DNA of 64,000 nt from Scatosoma sp900555925 (GCA_959603585.1 CAUGYD010000002.1:248001-312000), one strand, 5' to 3'. Positions 8,658 to 17,267 are shown, counted from the stretch's first letter. Notes: generated by a model not told the origin, from the letters alone. Numbers and translations are program-made.

Positions 8658-10690
8658 AAAAAAACGTATTTTTACGTGTTTTCGTTCCGACGATTACGCT
8701 TCTCTTTTCCATCGTACTCTCCTTAATTCTTCTACTTGCCGTAAAACGGGCTCCCGATGTAGCGCAGGAAACCATTCTCGAAGGAAAAGACGGCAATCCC
8801 GTCACGACTGTATGCATTTCCGATCTAAAAGAAATCAATACCCTGCCTGCCGCAAATTATACTCCGAACGATTATCTTATCCCCGATGTAGAAATTCAAG
8901 GAGAAAAATTTTCTTTCGCTTCCGACCGCGCAGAAAACCGAGGAACTTATACGTTCATTTTCCTCAATCTCGACCCTATGGATGAGAACTTTACAGAAAA
9001 AGCGGACGAGCTCGAACCTTTTCTACAAGGAGACAATAACTGGCATTTTACCTTATATCTTCCGTCCGTTTGGTCTGCAAGTACCGTATACGTCAATACG
9101 GTATTATTTGATCGCACGGGAGAAATTTCGGACTATAACTTTATCGAATACAGCGAATATCAGTTAAAAACCGAAACACATTCCGACGGTACACGACCTC
9201 TTTTTATCGATTTATCCTTTTATCCTCGCAGACATACTATCAGCCCCGATCGTCTCGACGCGGCCACCGTCGTCACTATACATTATGAAACGCACGGAAA
9301 CAGAATCGCTGGTCTAAGCCAAACTCCCATAATCGGTTCAGATTCCGCCGTAAGAAACGCCGTCTCCCGCGATAAAAACTTTTTAAGTACCTTATCCGTC
9401 ATTTCCGCTCTGGTACTTGCTTCCTTTATTTTCGTCTGTCTCCTTAAAAGAAACAGGCCTTTCCTTCCTCAGATTTTCGTTCTCCTAGGTGTTTTCGGGG
9501 TCGTATCTACGCCTTTGGCTCTTTCAAATTTATCTCTTTACCCCTATTTTTGGAAAAGTATACAAAATCTTTCTTATGCGTTTATTCCTTTTTCGGCCCT
9601 TTTTTCAATGCGCATAAAAAGTAAAAAATTTCCCTTAAAGATTGTGTTAGTCTCAATCGCGGCGCTTGAATGTATCTGCGCGGCCGCCATTCCGTTTCTC
9701 CCCTCCTCGGTCGCTTTGATCGTTCCGAAAATATATGTCGTTATCAATCTTATTTTATCGGCAATCATTCTCATATTTGTCTTTCTCTCAGCCGTTTTCG
9801 GGAAAACTCACATGGCGCTTTTACTCAATCCTTTATTGGCAGGCTTTTTAGGTTTTGTTTCCGCCATACCGAACACATTCGTGTTCGGTATGGCAAATCC
9901 TGTGTACTGGATTTGTACACTCGTTCTCGCAACGACTATAGCCGTCGGTTTTCAGGTGTTTGTCCGCGTCGAAAGAAGAAATATCTATCTTACAGAAAAT
10001 TTACAGGCAGAAGTTTCGCGCCAGACACAAGATTTAAGAGAAATTATCGACGAACGCAACAGCTTATTGCAGTTTGTCTCTCACGATATGAAAAAGCCCG
10101 TTTTGAGCATAGAGCGCTTTGTCAATACCCTGAAACAGAGAGAAACCGACAAAGAACTATTAAAGACGCTGGATATTATTTCTCAAAAAACAGACGAGCT
10201 TAGAAGGAATTTTACCGAACTTTCCATGTATTCCAAAAACAACTTTATCGTAGAACAATCCGCGCCCTTTGAAGTCGGACGAGTGCTCGAACAGTCTTAC
10301 GGCGATCTCGAACCCGATTGCTCCGCAAACGGAATCCGACTTTCTCTCTCCTCCTGCAAAATCGATATTTTCGGAAAACGAAACAATTTGTTATCCGTCA
10401 TCAACAATCTTATTTTGAATGCGGTCGAGCACGCGAATTGTACCGAAATTTCCGTTTCCGCTTACAAGAAACGAAATCTATGTTTTATAAAAGTTTCCGA
10501 CAACGGAAAGGGATTGGATACGCAAAAGGATATATTCCGTCCCTACTACTCCGAAAATGCTTCGGAGGATAACGTCGGACTCGGTCTATATCTCTGCAAA
10601 AAAACAATCGAGGCAATGAACGGCGAACTTTCTTATGAACAAAACGAACAGGGCTTGACATTTATCATTTCCCTGCCGACGATAGAATAA
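8654..10690 (+). CDS. Sensor histidine kinase with 7TM (7TMR-DISM-like) input domain
   Basis: 678 residues from a GTG start preceded by AAAGGAG. N-terminal membrane helix (about 8-28), an extracellular beta-rich domain to about 235, seven closely spaced membrane helices (about 240-440), a coiled-coil linker, a HisKA domain with the phospho-accepting His in FVSHDMKKPVL (about 475), and HATPase_c with N box NNLILNAVEHA, G1 DNGKGLD and G2 VGLGLYLCKK. The layout matches 7TMR-DISM receptors thought to sense extracellular carbohydrates or related ligands. Coupled to the response regulator just upstream. Ligand unknown. Confidence 0.88.
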   Translation: MKKNVFLRVFVPTITLLFSIVLSLILLLAVKRAPDVAQETILEGKDGNPVTTVCISDLKEINTLPAANYTPNDYLIPDVEIQGEKFSFASDRAENRGTYTFIFLNLDPMDENFTEKADELEPFLQGDNNWHFTLYLPSVWSASTVYVNTVLFDRTGEISDYNFIEYSEYQLKTETHSDGTRPLFIDLSFYPRRHTISPDRLDAATVVTIHYETHGNRIAGLSQTPIIGSDSAVRNAVSRDKNFLSTLSVISALVLASFIFVCLLKRNRPFLPQIFVLLGVFGVVSTPLALSNLSLYPYFWKSIQNLSYAFIPFSALFSMRIKSKKFPLKIVLVSIAALECICAAAIPFLPSSVALIVPKIYVVINLILSAIILIFVFLSAVFGKTHMALLLNPLLAGFLGFVSAIPNTFVFGMANPVYWICTLVLATTIAVGFQVFVRVERRNIYLTENLQAEVSRQTQDLREIIDERNSLLQFVSHDMKKPVLSIERFVNTLKQRETDKELLKTLDIISQKTDELRRNFTELSMYSKNNFIVEQSAPFEVGRVLEQSYGDLEPDCSANGIRLSLSSCKIDIFGKRNNLLSVINNLILNAVEHANCTEISVSAYKKRNLCFIKVSDNGKGLDTQKDIFRPYYSENASEDNVGLGLYLCKKTIEAMNGELSYEQNEQGLTFIISLPTIE

Positions 10691-10751
10691 AAAAATTCGG
10701 AGCCAAAACGGTTCCGAACTTTTACAAACAGAAATACCGACAAATAAAGCA

Positions 10752-10782
10752 AAAAAGGATACCCGTAAAGGTATCCTTTTTT
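10752..10782 (-). terminator. Hairpin terminator with T tracts on both strands
   Basis: AGGATACC / GGTATCCT stem (10757-10778) with a CGTAAA loop, flanked by A6 and T7, so it can act in both directions. It ends the kinase gene on the plus strand and lies after a tRNA-Tyr 3'-end remnant on the minus strand. Confidence 0.75.
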
Positions 10783-10890
10783 TGGTGGACAGAGGTGATT
10801 GGCAAAGCCAAAGTGTCGTCGCTCAAAAACCGCGCTGTTTATTCGGACAATTCCGTTTTTCGCTCCTCGCGCGAACCACCGGGAATACGG
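10783..10890 (-). pseudogene. Interrupted tRNA-Tyr remnant
   Basis: 10783-10797 repeats 15 bases of the 3' acceptor end of the intact tRNA-Tyr (its TGGTGGACAGAGGTG on the plus strand), again directly after a hairpin terminator. About 80 bases further (near 10872-10888) the text GCGAACCACCGGGAA resembles the T-arm. The 5' three-quarters of a tRNA and the spacing are gone. This looks like a decayed second tRNA-Tyr copy with an internal insertion. No gene is seen in 10798-10916. Confidence 0.4.
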
Positions 10891-10916
10891 CGGGTTTCTT
10901 ACCACCTGCACAACCA

Positions 10917-10946
10917 AAAAAAGACACCTCACGGGTGTCTTTTTTC
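10917..10946 (-). terminator. Terminator of the tRNA operon
   Basis: Stem AGACACC / GGGTGTCT with a short loop (10921-10941) flanked by A and T tracts, right after the CCA end of tRNA-Tyr on the minus strand. Confidence 0.75.
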
Positions 10947-11031
10947 TGGTGGACAGAGGTGGATTCGAACCACCGAAGTCTGAGACGTCAGATTTACAGT
11001 CTGATCCATTTGGCCGCTCTGGAATCTGTCC
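10947..11031 (-). tRNA. tRNA-Tyr (GTA)
   Basis: 85 nt with the long variable arm expected for a class II tRNA. Acceptor GGACAGA pairs with TCTGTCC, discriminator A and encoded CCA. Anticodon loop CTGTAAA gives GTA. T-arm GGTGG-TTCGAAT-CCACC. Last gene of the four-tRNA operon. Confidence 0.95.
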
Positions 11032-11059
11032 GTTTCGCTCGGTGTAGCAATACAAGCTG

Positions 11060-11135
11060 TGGAGCCGGTGATTGGACTCGAACCCACAACCTGCTGATTA
11101 CAAATCAGCTGCTCTGCCAATTGAGCTACACCGGC
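11060..11135 (-). tRNA. tRNA-Thr (TGT)
   Basis: 76 nt, cloverleaf intact: acceptor GCCGGTG with CACCGGC, D-arm GCTC...GAGC, anticodon TGT in loop TTTGTAA, T-loop TTCGAGT, encoded CCA. Confidence 0.95.
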
Positions 11136-11138
11136 GCA

Positions 11139-11214
11139 TGGTGCCTCAAGGTGGAATCGAACCGCCGACAGAGGGATTTTCAGTCCCTTGCTCTACCAAC
11201 TGAGCTATCGAGGC
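11139..11214 (-). tRNA. tRNA-Phe (GAA)
   Basis: 76 nt: acceptor GCCTCGA with TTGAGGC, anticodon stem AGGGA/TCCCT around loop CTGAAAA giving GAA, T-loop TTCGATT, discriminator A and encoded CCA. Confidence 0.95.
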
Positions 11215-11253
11215 AAATCCGTTTTTGGAAAAGCCAAAAAACGGGTAAAAAAA

Positions 11254-11331
11254 TGGCGACCCAAACGAGGCTCGAACTCGTGACCTCCAGCGTGACAGGC
11301 TGGCGCTCTAACCAAACTGAGCTATTGGGCC
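11254..11331 (-). tRNA. tRNA-Asp (GTC)
   Basis: 78 nt: acceptor GGCCCAA with TTGGGTC, anticodon loop CTGTCAC giving GTC, T-loop TTCGAGC, discriminator G (the tRNA-Asp identity base) and encoded CCA. First gene of the tRNA operon. Confidence 0.95.
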
Positions 11332-11362
11332 GTACTGTGCGCTTCACAAATAATGCTTGATT

Positions 11363-11391
11363 ATAATAATCTATTTTTTCATATTTGTCAA
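11363..11391 (-). promoter_or_regulatory. Promoter of tRNA operon
   Basis: Minus-strand TTGACA (11386-11391), 17-bp spacer, TATTAT (11363-11368), about 25 bp before the mature 5' end of tRNA-Asp. Near-consensus, as usual for tRNA operons. Confidence 0.8.
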
Positions 11392-11491
11392 GCGTTTTTT
11401 CCCTTTTTCAAACAAATTTTCTAAAAATTTTCTATCTCTTTTCCGCTTGTGGCCGTATATTGCGTAAACGCAGCCTTGCTGCCCCCGTTCT

Positions 11492-12685
11492 TCACTTCTT
11501 ATACAATTTTGCAAGTCCGCCTTCCGCCGTTTCACGATAGGGACGCGAGAGATCCTTTCCCGTTTCATACATCGTCTGAATGACGAGGTCAAAAGAAATT
11601 TTACGGCTATCCGAAAGAAAATCCGCCAAGGAAACCGCATTGATCGCACGCATCGCCGCCACTGCGTTCCTCTCGATACACGGAATCTGTACCAATCCCG
11701 CAATCGGGTCACAGGTAAGGCCCAAATGATGCTCCATTGCGATTTCCGAAGCATACTCTATCTGTCCCAATTCCATTTCGTAAAGTTCGCCTAGCGCGGC
11801 AGCCGCCATACAGCATGCGCTGCCGATCTCGGCCTGACATCCGCACTCCGCGCCGGAAATAGAAGCGTTGGTCTTGATAAGATTCCCGATCAATCCGCCC
11901 GCCGCCAACGCACGAAGTATCTGTTCCTCTGAAAAATTTCTCTTTTCCTGTACGTATCTGAGCACGGCAGGCAGTACGCCGCAAGCTCCGCAAGTCGGCG
12001 CGGTAACGATCGTTTCTCCTGCGGCGTTCTGTTCGCTCACCGCAAAAGCATACGCGCAGACCAATCGGTTTTCTCTCGTTTCCGCGCTCTCGTCGATATG
12101 TTTCTGACGATAGAGAAAACGAGCTTTCCGCTCGACACCCAACCCGCCGGGTAAAACTCCCTGCGCTTTTAAGCCCGCGGAAATCGCCGATTTCATCGCC
12201 TGCCAAATGTGTGAAAGATATTCTTTGATATTCGGTCCTTCGCTCGAAAATACGTAATCGGAAAGTCTCAGACCGTTCCGTTCACAATAGCGGCGGATTT
12301 CCGAAAAGTTTTGTAAAGTATAGACATCCGCTCCTTCGTCGAAAGAGCGCCCCTCTATGCGGATTGAGCCGCCGCCCACGCTGTAAATTCGCATGCGGGC
12401 GATTTCTTTATGCCCCAGAAAAGCAAAAAGATCCATTGTATTCGGATGAGGCAGGGACTGTGTACTTTCGTCGCATACAATCTCCACGCGAGGGAAAACA
12501 CTTTTAATGACGGCGTCCGTACCGTGTCCTATTCCTGTTTTCGCCAAAGAGCCGTATAAAACGACCTGAAACGAATCCGCGGCGGGGTTTTCATGCAAAA
12601 ACAGACGACACGCCCGTTCGGGTCCGATCGTGTGCGAAGAGGAAGGACCCTTTCCGATTCGGTATAATTCTCTTAACGATTTCAT
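11492..12685 (-). CDS. sdaA: L-serine dehydratase, single-chain iron-sulfur type
   Basis: 397 residues from ATG 12685, where the typical start MKSLRELYRIGKGPSSSHT begins; a longer in-frame start would overlap the upstream gene. Deaminates L-serine to pyruvate and ammonia using a [4Fe-4S] cluster. The N-terminal beta-type domain carries GPSSSHTIGPERA; the alpha-type domain carries the substrate loop APTCGACGVLP and the cysteine motifs GAECGCQAEIGSACCM and LTCDPIAGLVQIPC. Alpha and beta parts are fused as in E. coli SdaA, whereas many Firmicutes have separate SdaAA and SdaAB. It starts 4 nt after a D-2-hydroxyacid dehydrogenase stop, so serine-derived pyruvate could feed D-lactate formation (inference). 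Confidence 0.93.
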   Translation of the reverse strand: MKSLRELYRIGKGPSSSHTIGPERACRLFLHENPAADSFQVVLYGSLAKTGIGHGTDAVIKSVFPRVEIVCDESTQSLPHPNTMDLFAFLGHKEIARMRIYSVGGGSIRIEGRSFDEGADVYTLQNFSEIRRYCERNGLRLSDYVFSSEGPNIKEYLSHIWQAMKSAISAGLKAQGVLPGGLGVERKARFLYRQKHIDESAETRENRLVCAYAFAVSEQNAAGETIVTAPTCGACGVLPAVLRYVQEKRNFSEEQILRALAAGGLIGNLIKTNASISGAECGCQAEIGSACCMAAAALGELYEMELGQIEYASEIAMEHHLGLTCDPIAGLVQIPCIERNAVAAMRAINAVSLADFLSDSRKISFDLVIQTMYETGKDLSRPYRETAEGGLAKLYKK

Positions 12686-12689
12686 CTTT

Positions 12690-13676
12690 TTATAATTTGA
12701 TTTCAAACCGATTCGTGCCGGTACGCACAAAGTCGATGAGTCCTTCCACGCTGTTTTGCATCATGCTGTCCATGCTCAACTGCGTATAGAAAGCCATGTG
12801 CGGCGTAAGCACTACATTCGGAAACTGCCTGAGATAGGCCATATTACGGTTACGGAGAATATCGTCCGTACGGTCCACATGATAAATTCCGTCCTCGCCT
12901 TCAAAAACATCCATGGCAAGCGCCCCGATTTTTCCGTTTTCGACACCTTCTATTATGGCTTCCGTATCAAACAACTCGCCGCGAGCCGTATTAATCAACA
13001 CGACTCCGTCCTTCATTTTCGCCAGAGACTCCGAGTTGATCATATGCTTCGTCGAGGGCAGCAGAGGTACGTGGAAAGTAATAATATCGCTCTGCTTATA
13101 CAGAGTTTGCAAATCCGTATATTCCGCCAGTCGTGCCGTTTCGGGGTTATGATCCGCCGAATGGCAAAGAATACGGCACCCGAATCCGGAAAGGATTTCT
13201 ATCACTCTTCCGCCGATGTGCCCCGTTCCTATGACTCCTACCGTCTTTTGACGGAGCACCCCGCCTTTGAGATAATCCAATGCGTAATCGTTGACCTGCT
13301 GCAACCAAAGCGCCTGCTTATACTTTCTTAAAGACATCAACATGAGCATGACGGTAAATTCCGCCACGGAGTCGGGCGGATATTGAGAGTTACAAAGTTT
13401 GAACCCATATTTTTTTACGGCGTTCAAATCGATATGGTTATAGCCGATACTGCGAGTGGAAAGAAAACGGATTCCCCTCTCGGAAAGAGCGACGAGAATT
13501 TTTTCGTCTACCCGCCCCTTACCGAGAAGAGATACGCCTATGCTTCCCTCGCTCAATCCGATATTAGTCGGGGAAATTTCTTCCGAGGTCGAAACACATT
13601 CAAAAGCGTATTTCTTTTGAAGCTCGTTCAGCTTTGCACGTTCGTCTTCCCACATGCCATAAAAAGTAAATTTCAT
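12690..13676 (-). CDS. D-2-hydroxyacid dehydrogenase (D-lactate dehydrogenase/VanH-like)
   Basis: 328 residues. NAD-binding Rossmann motif GVIGTGHIGGRV at about 148-159. Catalytic Arg in NTARGELFD, Glu in the region EGEDGIYHVDR, His in VLTPHMAFYT. The insert GEDGIYHVDRTDDILRN is typical of D-lactate dehydrogenases and VanH. Reduces pyruvate to D-lactate with NADH. First gene of a two-gene unit with serine dehydratase. No ligase or D-Ala-D-Ala dipeptidase is nearby, so a vancomycin-resistance role is not supported. Confidence 0.88.
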   Translation of the reverse strand: MKFTFYGMWEDERAKLNELQKKYAFECVSTSEEISPTNIGLSEGSIGVSLLGKGRVDEKILVALSERGIRFLSTRSIGYNHIDLNAVKKYGFKLCNSQYPPDSVAEFTVMLMLMSLRKYKQALWLQQVNDYALDYLKGGVLRQKTVGVIGTGHIGGRVIEILSGFGCRILCHSADHNPETARLAEYTDLQTLYKQSDIITFHVPLLPSTKHMINSESLAKMKDGVVLINTARGELFDTEAIIEGVENGKIGALAMDVFEGEDGIYHVDRTDDILRNRNMAYLRQFPNVVLTPHMAFYTQLSMDSMMQNSVEGLIDFVRTGTNRFEIKL

Positions 13677-13842
13677 ATTCTTATGCTCCGATTGAATTCT
13701 TCCGCAGTTTATTATACCATATTCTCCCGTTTTTGTAAAACATTCCTCTCCCGATTTTCCGAAAAGATAACCACCCTACACCTTCATTTATAAAAATTGT
13801 AATACTGTTTTATGCAAAATGTAACATTTGTCGGGAAAAAGA

Positions 13843-13933
13843 TTGACTTATTTTGATAAGTCTGCTATCATAATAGTAGATACTTGTATTCTCACGTAAG
13901 TATCGAGGATTATGGATATATGGTCTCAGACCA
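13843..13933 (+). promoter_or_regulatory. Promoter and palindrome before degV
   Basis: TTGACT (13843-13848), 17-bp spacer, TATCAT (13866-13871). Between the start point and the ribosome site lies a perfect inverted repeat TGGTCT-C-AGACCA (13921-13933), a possible operator or leader hairpin. Confidence 0.65.
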
Positions 13934-13951
13934 ATCATGAAAGGAGAATTT

Positions 13952-14824
13952 ATGGCGAAAACAGCTATTGTTACAGACAGTAACAGCGGGATTACACAGG
14001 CAGAAGGAAAGGAAGCGGGAATTTTTGTCCTTCCCATGCCTTTCCTCATCGACGGAAATCCCTATCTCGAAGATATTGACCTCACGCAATCGGAATTTTA
14101 TAAGCATCTTGAAAAAAAAGATACTTCGGTCTCCACTTCTCAGCCCAGTATCGGCGACCTGTCTGATTTTTGGAATGACATCTTAAAGACACACGACGAA
14201 ATACTGCATATTCCCATGTCGTCCGGGCTTAGCCAATCCTGCGCTACGGCGACCGCGCTCGCGAAAGATTTCGGCGGGAAAGTACATGTCGTCAATAATC
14301 AACGTATTTCTATCACTCAAAAAGAAAGCGTTTTCGATGCGAAAAAATTGCTTGAACGTGGAAAGAATGCCGCTGAAATTAAAGATTATCTTGAAGCCAC
14401 AAAGCTAGATTCCTCTATTTATATTGCAGTGGATACGATGAAGTATCTCAAAAAGGGAGGCAGAGTGACCCCTGCGGCGGCTGCAATCGGATCTATTTTG
14501 AAAATCAAACCCGTTTTACAGATACAGGGAGACAAACTTGATAAATTTGCTTTGGCCAGAAGCCTTTCAAAAGCAAAAGAGATCATGAAAGAAGCGATTC
14601 GGAAAGATTTGAATGTACGTTTCAAATCTTTGGTTGAGGAAGGAGAAATGACAATATCCGTTGCTCATACGAACAATTACGGCGAAGCGGATATTTTTGT
14701 AACAGAACTCAAAGAAATGTTCCCCGATATTCCCTTCCGTTTCTCCGATCCGTTATCCCTGAGCGTCGCCTGCCATATCGGCCCGGGAGCTTTGGCAGTC
14801 GGTTGCACAAGAATCGTGAAATAA
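13952..14824 (+). CDS. DegV family fatty-acid-binding protein
   Basis: 290 residues from ATG 13952, 7 nt after AAAGGAG. Begins AKTAIVTDSNSGITQ, the DegV signature; STSQPSIGDL and the HIPMSSGLSQSC segment form the lipid carboxylate site (Ser in SQPS and SSGLS). The C-terminal domain ends HIGPGALAVGC, typical of the family. DegV/FakB proteins bind a fatty acid and present it to the kinase FakA for phosphorylation. No fakA is in view. Monocistronic with its own terminator. Confidence 0.9.
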   Translation: MAKTAIVTDSNSGITQAEGKEAGIFVLPMPFLIDGNPYLEDIDLTQSEFYKHLEKKDTSVSTSQPSIGDLSDFWNDILKTHDEILHIPMSSGLSQSCATATALAKDFGGKVHVVNNQRISITQKESVFDAKKLLERGKNAAEIKDYLEATKLDSSIYIAVDTMKYLKKGGRVTPAAAAIGSILKIKPVLQIQGDKLDKFALARSLSKAKEIMKEAIRKDLNVRFKSLVEEGEMTISVAHTNNYGEADIFVTELKEMFPDIPFRFSDPLSLSVACHIGPGALAVGCTRIVK

Positions 14825-14872
14825 AAAATTCCTCTCAATAAGGCATCACTCATAGATTTTTAGACAAAATAT

Positions 14873-14910
14873 AAAGGATAACGAAAAAATTTCGTTATCC
14901 TTTTATTTTT
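14873..14910 (+). terminator. Terminator after degV
   Basis: AAAGGATAACGAA / TTCGTTATCCTTTT hairpin followed by ATTTTT, about 50 bp after the degV stop. Confidence 0.8.
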
Positions 14911-14992
14911 GCAAGGCAAAAACACCACGTGACTTTGCCCATAAATACAACAATCCAAACAATATCTCAATCCCGTAAATTAGAGTTTGCAC

Positions 14993-15655
14993 TTATGAAT
15001 GTATCTTGTTTTTTATACGCAAACTTGCTTCTATGTGCATAATCCAATGTCTTAAAAACGGCATTTGTATTAATCCCCGAATATCTTTACCGCACCAATA
15101 ATCAATAAGCCAAATTGCATTTTCATCATTACTTACAATGTTTAACGATTTTAAGTGTTCTTTTCTTTCTTCTGACATTTTATTTTTCAATTCATTATAG
15201 GATAAATTGTTAATTATCTTCTCGGTGCTGTCCTTTACCTCAAAAATATAAGAATAAAGTTCTTTCAAGTTAAGTCGTTTTGAAAAATCGGCAATCTGCT
15301 CTTTTACAAGTTCATTTCCTGTTGTAATTATAGGCGAATTGATACGTTCTTGATAATATCCCGAAAAAAATACTTGTTCGTTTTCACTTATCAATGTGTG
15401 TGCAACTATATCTTCAATACGAAAAATATGCCAAATTGAATATGCAATCGTTTTACTATGATAACCGTCTGAATTTATGAATGGAATTTCGTTAAAATCT
15501 TCTCTGCTCAATTCCTCATTAAATGATATTAAGATTTCCATTAATTGATTTCGCAAATCAATTAATGTATCGATACCCGCTTTATAGGTATCTTCCTTTC
15601 GGATTTGCGCTTGCACCGTTTTATTCAGTTCTGACCATACCTTATTCATAATCAA
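14993..15655 (-). CDS. DinB-superfamily-like protein
   Basis: 220 residues, all-helical in character. HSKTIAYSIWHIFRIEDI and the late FLRHWIMHIEASLRI carry spaced histidines like the metal-binding triad of DinB/YfiT four-helix proteins (thiol-dependent transferases and relatives). The gene is clearly more AT-rich than its neighbours and uses A/T-ending codons, consistent with acquisition. It lies between degV and remnants of mobile elements. Exact function unknown. Confidence 0.65.
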   Translation of the reverse strand: MIMNKVWSELNKTVQAQIRKEDTYKAGIDTLIDLRNQLMEILISFNEELSREDFNEIPFINSDGYHSKTIAYSIWHIFRIEDIVAHTLISENEQVFFSGYYQERINSPIITTGNELVKEQIADFSKRLNLKELYSYIFEVKDSTEKIINNLSYNELKNKMSEERKEHLKSLNIVSNDENAIWLIDYWCGKDIRGLIQMPFLRHWIMHIEASLRIKNKIHS

Positions 15656-15839
15656 TTATTCCCTTTTATTATCGATGACTTTATTATATCAAAAAAACAC
15701 TTCCGTTCAAGTTTTTTTGCGGAGAGTAAATCTCCCCTAAAGCGGGGAAATTTAAAAATCAGCTTAAAAGGCTTAAATACCGACGCAGTGCTTAAACACC
15801 ATATAAGATAAGATTGCCTATCGCATTGGGACAAGCCGA

Positions 15840-16320
15840 TTATTTTCTTTTTGGATTATCTCTCTTATCTTTATTTGATTTCAGCCATTTCTCAAACGGT
15901 TTGTAATATTCTACCATACTGATTTGGGCTGAAATCATATCTTCTTGCTCTTGTTTTTGTATATAATGTTGCACGGCTTACTTGTTTTCGCCTATCCCTG
16001 TTTACGGAATATTCCCGCCCCAGAAATGTCGGTTTCCCTTCTTATATCTCATCTGAGCATATCGCTCAAATATTATCATGCTACTTTTTCTTTTGAGCTA
16101 TCCTAAGCCGAACGTAGCTAACGTCACGCAGCGAATACGCAGTATGATACGCTCTCCTTCGACGGTATGTTCACCAATATATGGATATAATCTAGCTTTG
16201 CGTGTCCTTCTATGATTTCCACTTCTTTTCGCCGACATAATTCCCGTAGTATTTTTCCTATCTCCACATTCAATCCCCCATATATGATTGTTCTATGATA
16301 CTTTGGGAAAGAGCTTACAA
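15840..16320 (-). pseudogene. IS200/IS605-type transposase (TnpA) remnant
   Basis: From about 16320 the frame reads KYHRTIIYGGLNVEIGKI, then EVEIIEGHAKLDYIHILVNI, the HUH Y1-transposase core (its H-x-H appears as YIH, first His lost). After a frame change MIIFERYAQMRYKKGNRHFW continues the match (position about 16075), followed by stops at positions near 16010 and 15975 before a tail ending at 15840. The N-terminus is replaced by integrase-derived sequence. Clearly non-functional. The 15656-15839 stretch holds no gene I can support. Confidence 0.75.
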
Positions 16321-16831
16321 CAGAAATTTCTAAGCGTACCATTGCTATTCCCGAAGTACTGCTTAAAACGCTAAAAAACACAAAGAATGGCAGACAAATC
16401 GCCGCGCAGAACTCGGTGATTATATGGAAGAAAATGATTACCTTTTCATGCAGGAGAACGGAAAGCGGCTTTATCCAAGCACATTCACGAGGTGGCTGAA
16501 CAAAATGCTGCTAAAAGCGAATATCGACCATTATTCCCTGCATAGTTTGCGCCATACGAACATCACTTTGCCGATCGCCGCAGGTGTTCCCATTATACCG
16601 TTGCGGCGAGAGTGGAACGCGTCAGCACAAGTAAGTACGATACGAGACATTTATACCTACGCATTGAGACGCATGGACAGAATGGCGGCAGATAAACTAG
16701 TATATTTTCAGGCGATGAAAAAGGTCCGCAAAGACCGAAAGCACGCGCGAAAAGAAACTATATCCGATGCCGACGGACAAGACATCCATGGCAGAATTCA
16801 GGCACGTAAAAGCCGAAATGCAGAGGCTTAG
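16310..16831 (+). pseudogene. Tyrosine recombinase (integrase) C-terminal remnant
   Basis: One frame reads TEISKRTIAIPEVLLKTLKN (about 16318-16382) and, after a frameshift near 16385, EWQTNRRAELGDYM then ENDYLFMQENGKRLYPSTF and HSLRHTNITLPIAAG. These are the catalytic-domain landmarks of phage/ICE integrases (box II H-x-L-R-H). The following GH[AST] box is destroyed (REWNASAQ) and the whole N-terminal arm and core-binding part is absent. It abuts the transposase remnant head to head. Confidence 0.75.
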
Positions 16832-16930
16832 TTTTGAAACTCTTGAAAAATATGCCGAAGATCTCGATTTCTTGGAAATGAAAAGAACGAAAAAAAGACC
16901 TTGAAATGTAATTTTGCTTATTTATTAATA

Positions 16931-16967
16931 AAAAATATCATCCCTTTTATTGGGGATGATATTTTTT
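16931..16967 (-). terminator. Hairpin next to tRNA-like sequence
   Basis: AAAATATCATCCC / GGGGATGATATTTTTT stem-loop lies directly after the CCA-like end of the degenerate tRNA on the minus strand, the same layout as the tRNA-Tyr terminators. Confidence 0.65.
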
Positions 16968-16968
16968 G

Positions 16969-17044
16969 TGGTGGGACGGGAAGGAATCGAACCTCTTGGT
17001 GCTTGTGTCATAGGTGTTTAATTTTACCAATTGATATATCCCGT
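16969..17044 (-). pseudogene. Degenerate tRNA-like sequence
   Basis: 76 nt with tRNA landmarks: ACGGGA at the 5' end pairing with TCCCGT at the 3' end, D-loop-like AATTGGTA, T-loop-like GGTTCGATTCC, and CCCACCA at the 3' end. The anticodon stem does not form in any register I tried, and the T stem has a mismatch. Probably a decayed tRNA, possibly left by the integrative element next to it. Confidence 0.45.
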
Positions 17045-17192
17045 GATTTTTCGCCCCGCACGCACCGCCTAACCAAAAATCGTTATTATTCTGCATAGCT
17101 TTTACCTCTAAAAATTCTAAAATCGATAAATAGAGGGCTACTGCATCAATGGATATACCAACGCTTAAAGCCAACGCCCCTATGAGCACTAA

Positions 17193-17267
17193 TGGTACTC
17201 CCGGCGGGAATCGAACCCACAACGGCCCCTTAGGAGGGGGCTGTTATATCCATTTAACTACGGAAGC
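17193..17267 (-). tRNA. tRNA-Arg (CCT)
   Basis: 75 nt. Acceptor GCTTCCG with CGGGAGT (two G-U pairs), anticodon stem GCCCC/GGGGC around CTCCTAA giving CCT, T-loop TTCGATT, discriminator A, encoded CCA. tRNA-Arg genes are frequent integration targets, and integrase remnants lie just beyond its 3' side. Confidence 0.9.

Noticed and set aside
10633..11360. Several frames across the tRNA cluster
   Set aside because: They translate tRNA genes and terminators; no protein-like features.
11371..11754. 127-codon minus-strand frame at the end of sdaA
   Set aside because: Out of frame with the serine dehydratase, whose cysteine motifs are intact.
12690..13676. Vancomycin-resistance VanH
   Set aside because: VanH resembles D-lactate dehydrogenase, but no VanA-type ligase, VanX or VanRS is nearby; partner is serine dehydratase.
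15652..15834. 60-codon minus-strand frame
   Set aside because: No ribosome site or similarity; lies in the edge of a decayed IS element.
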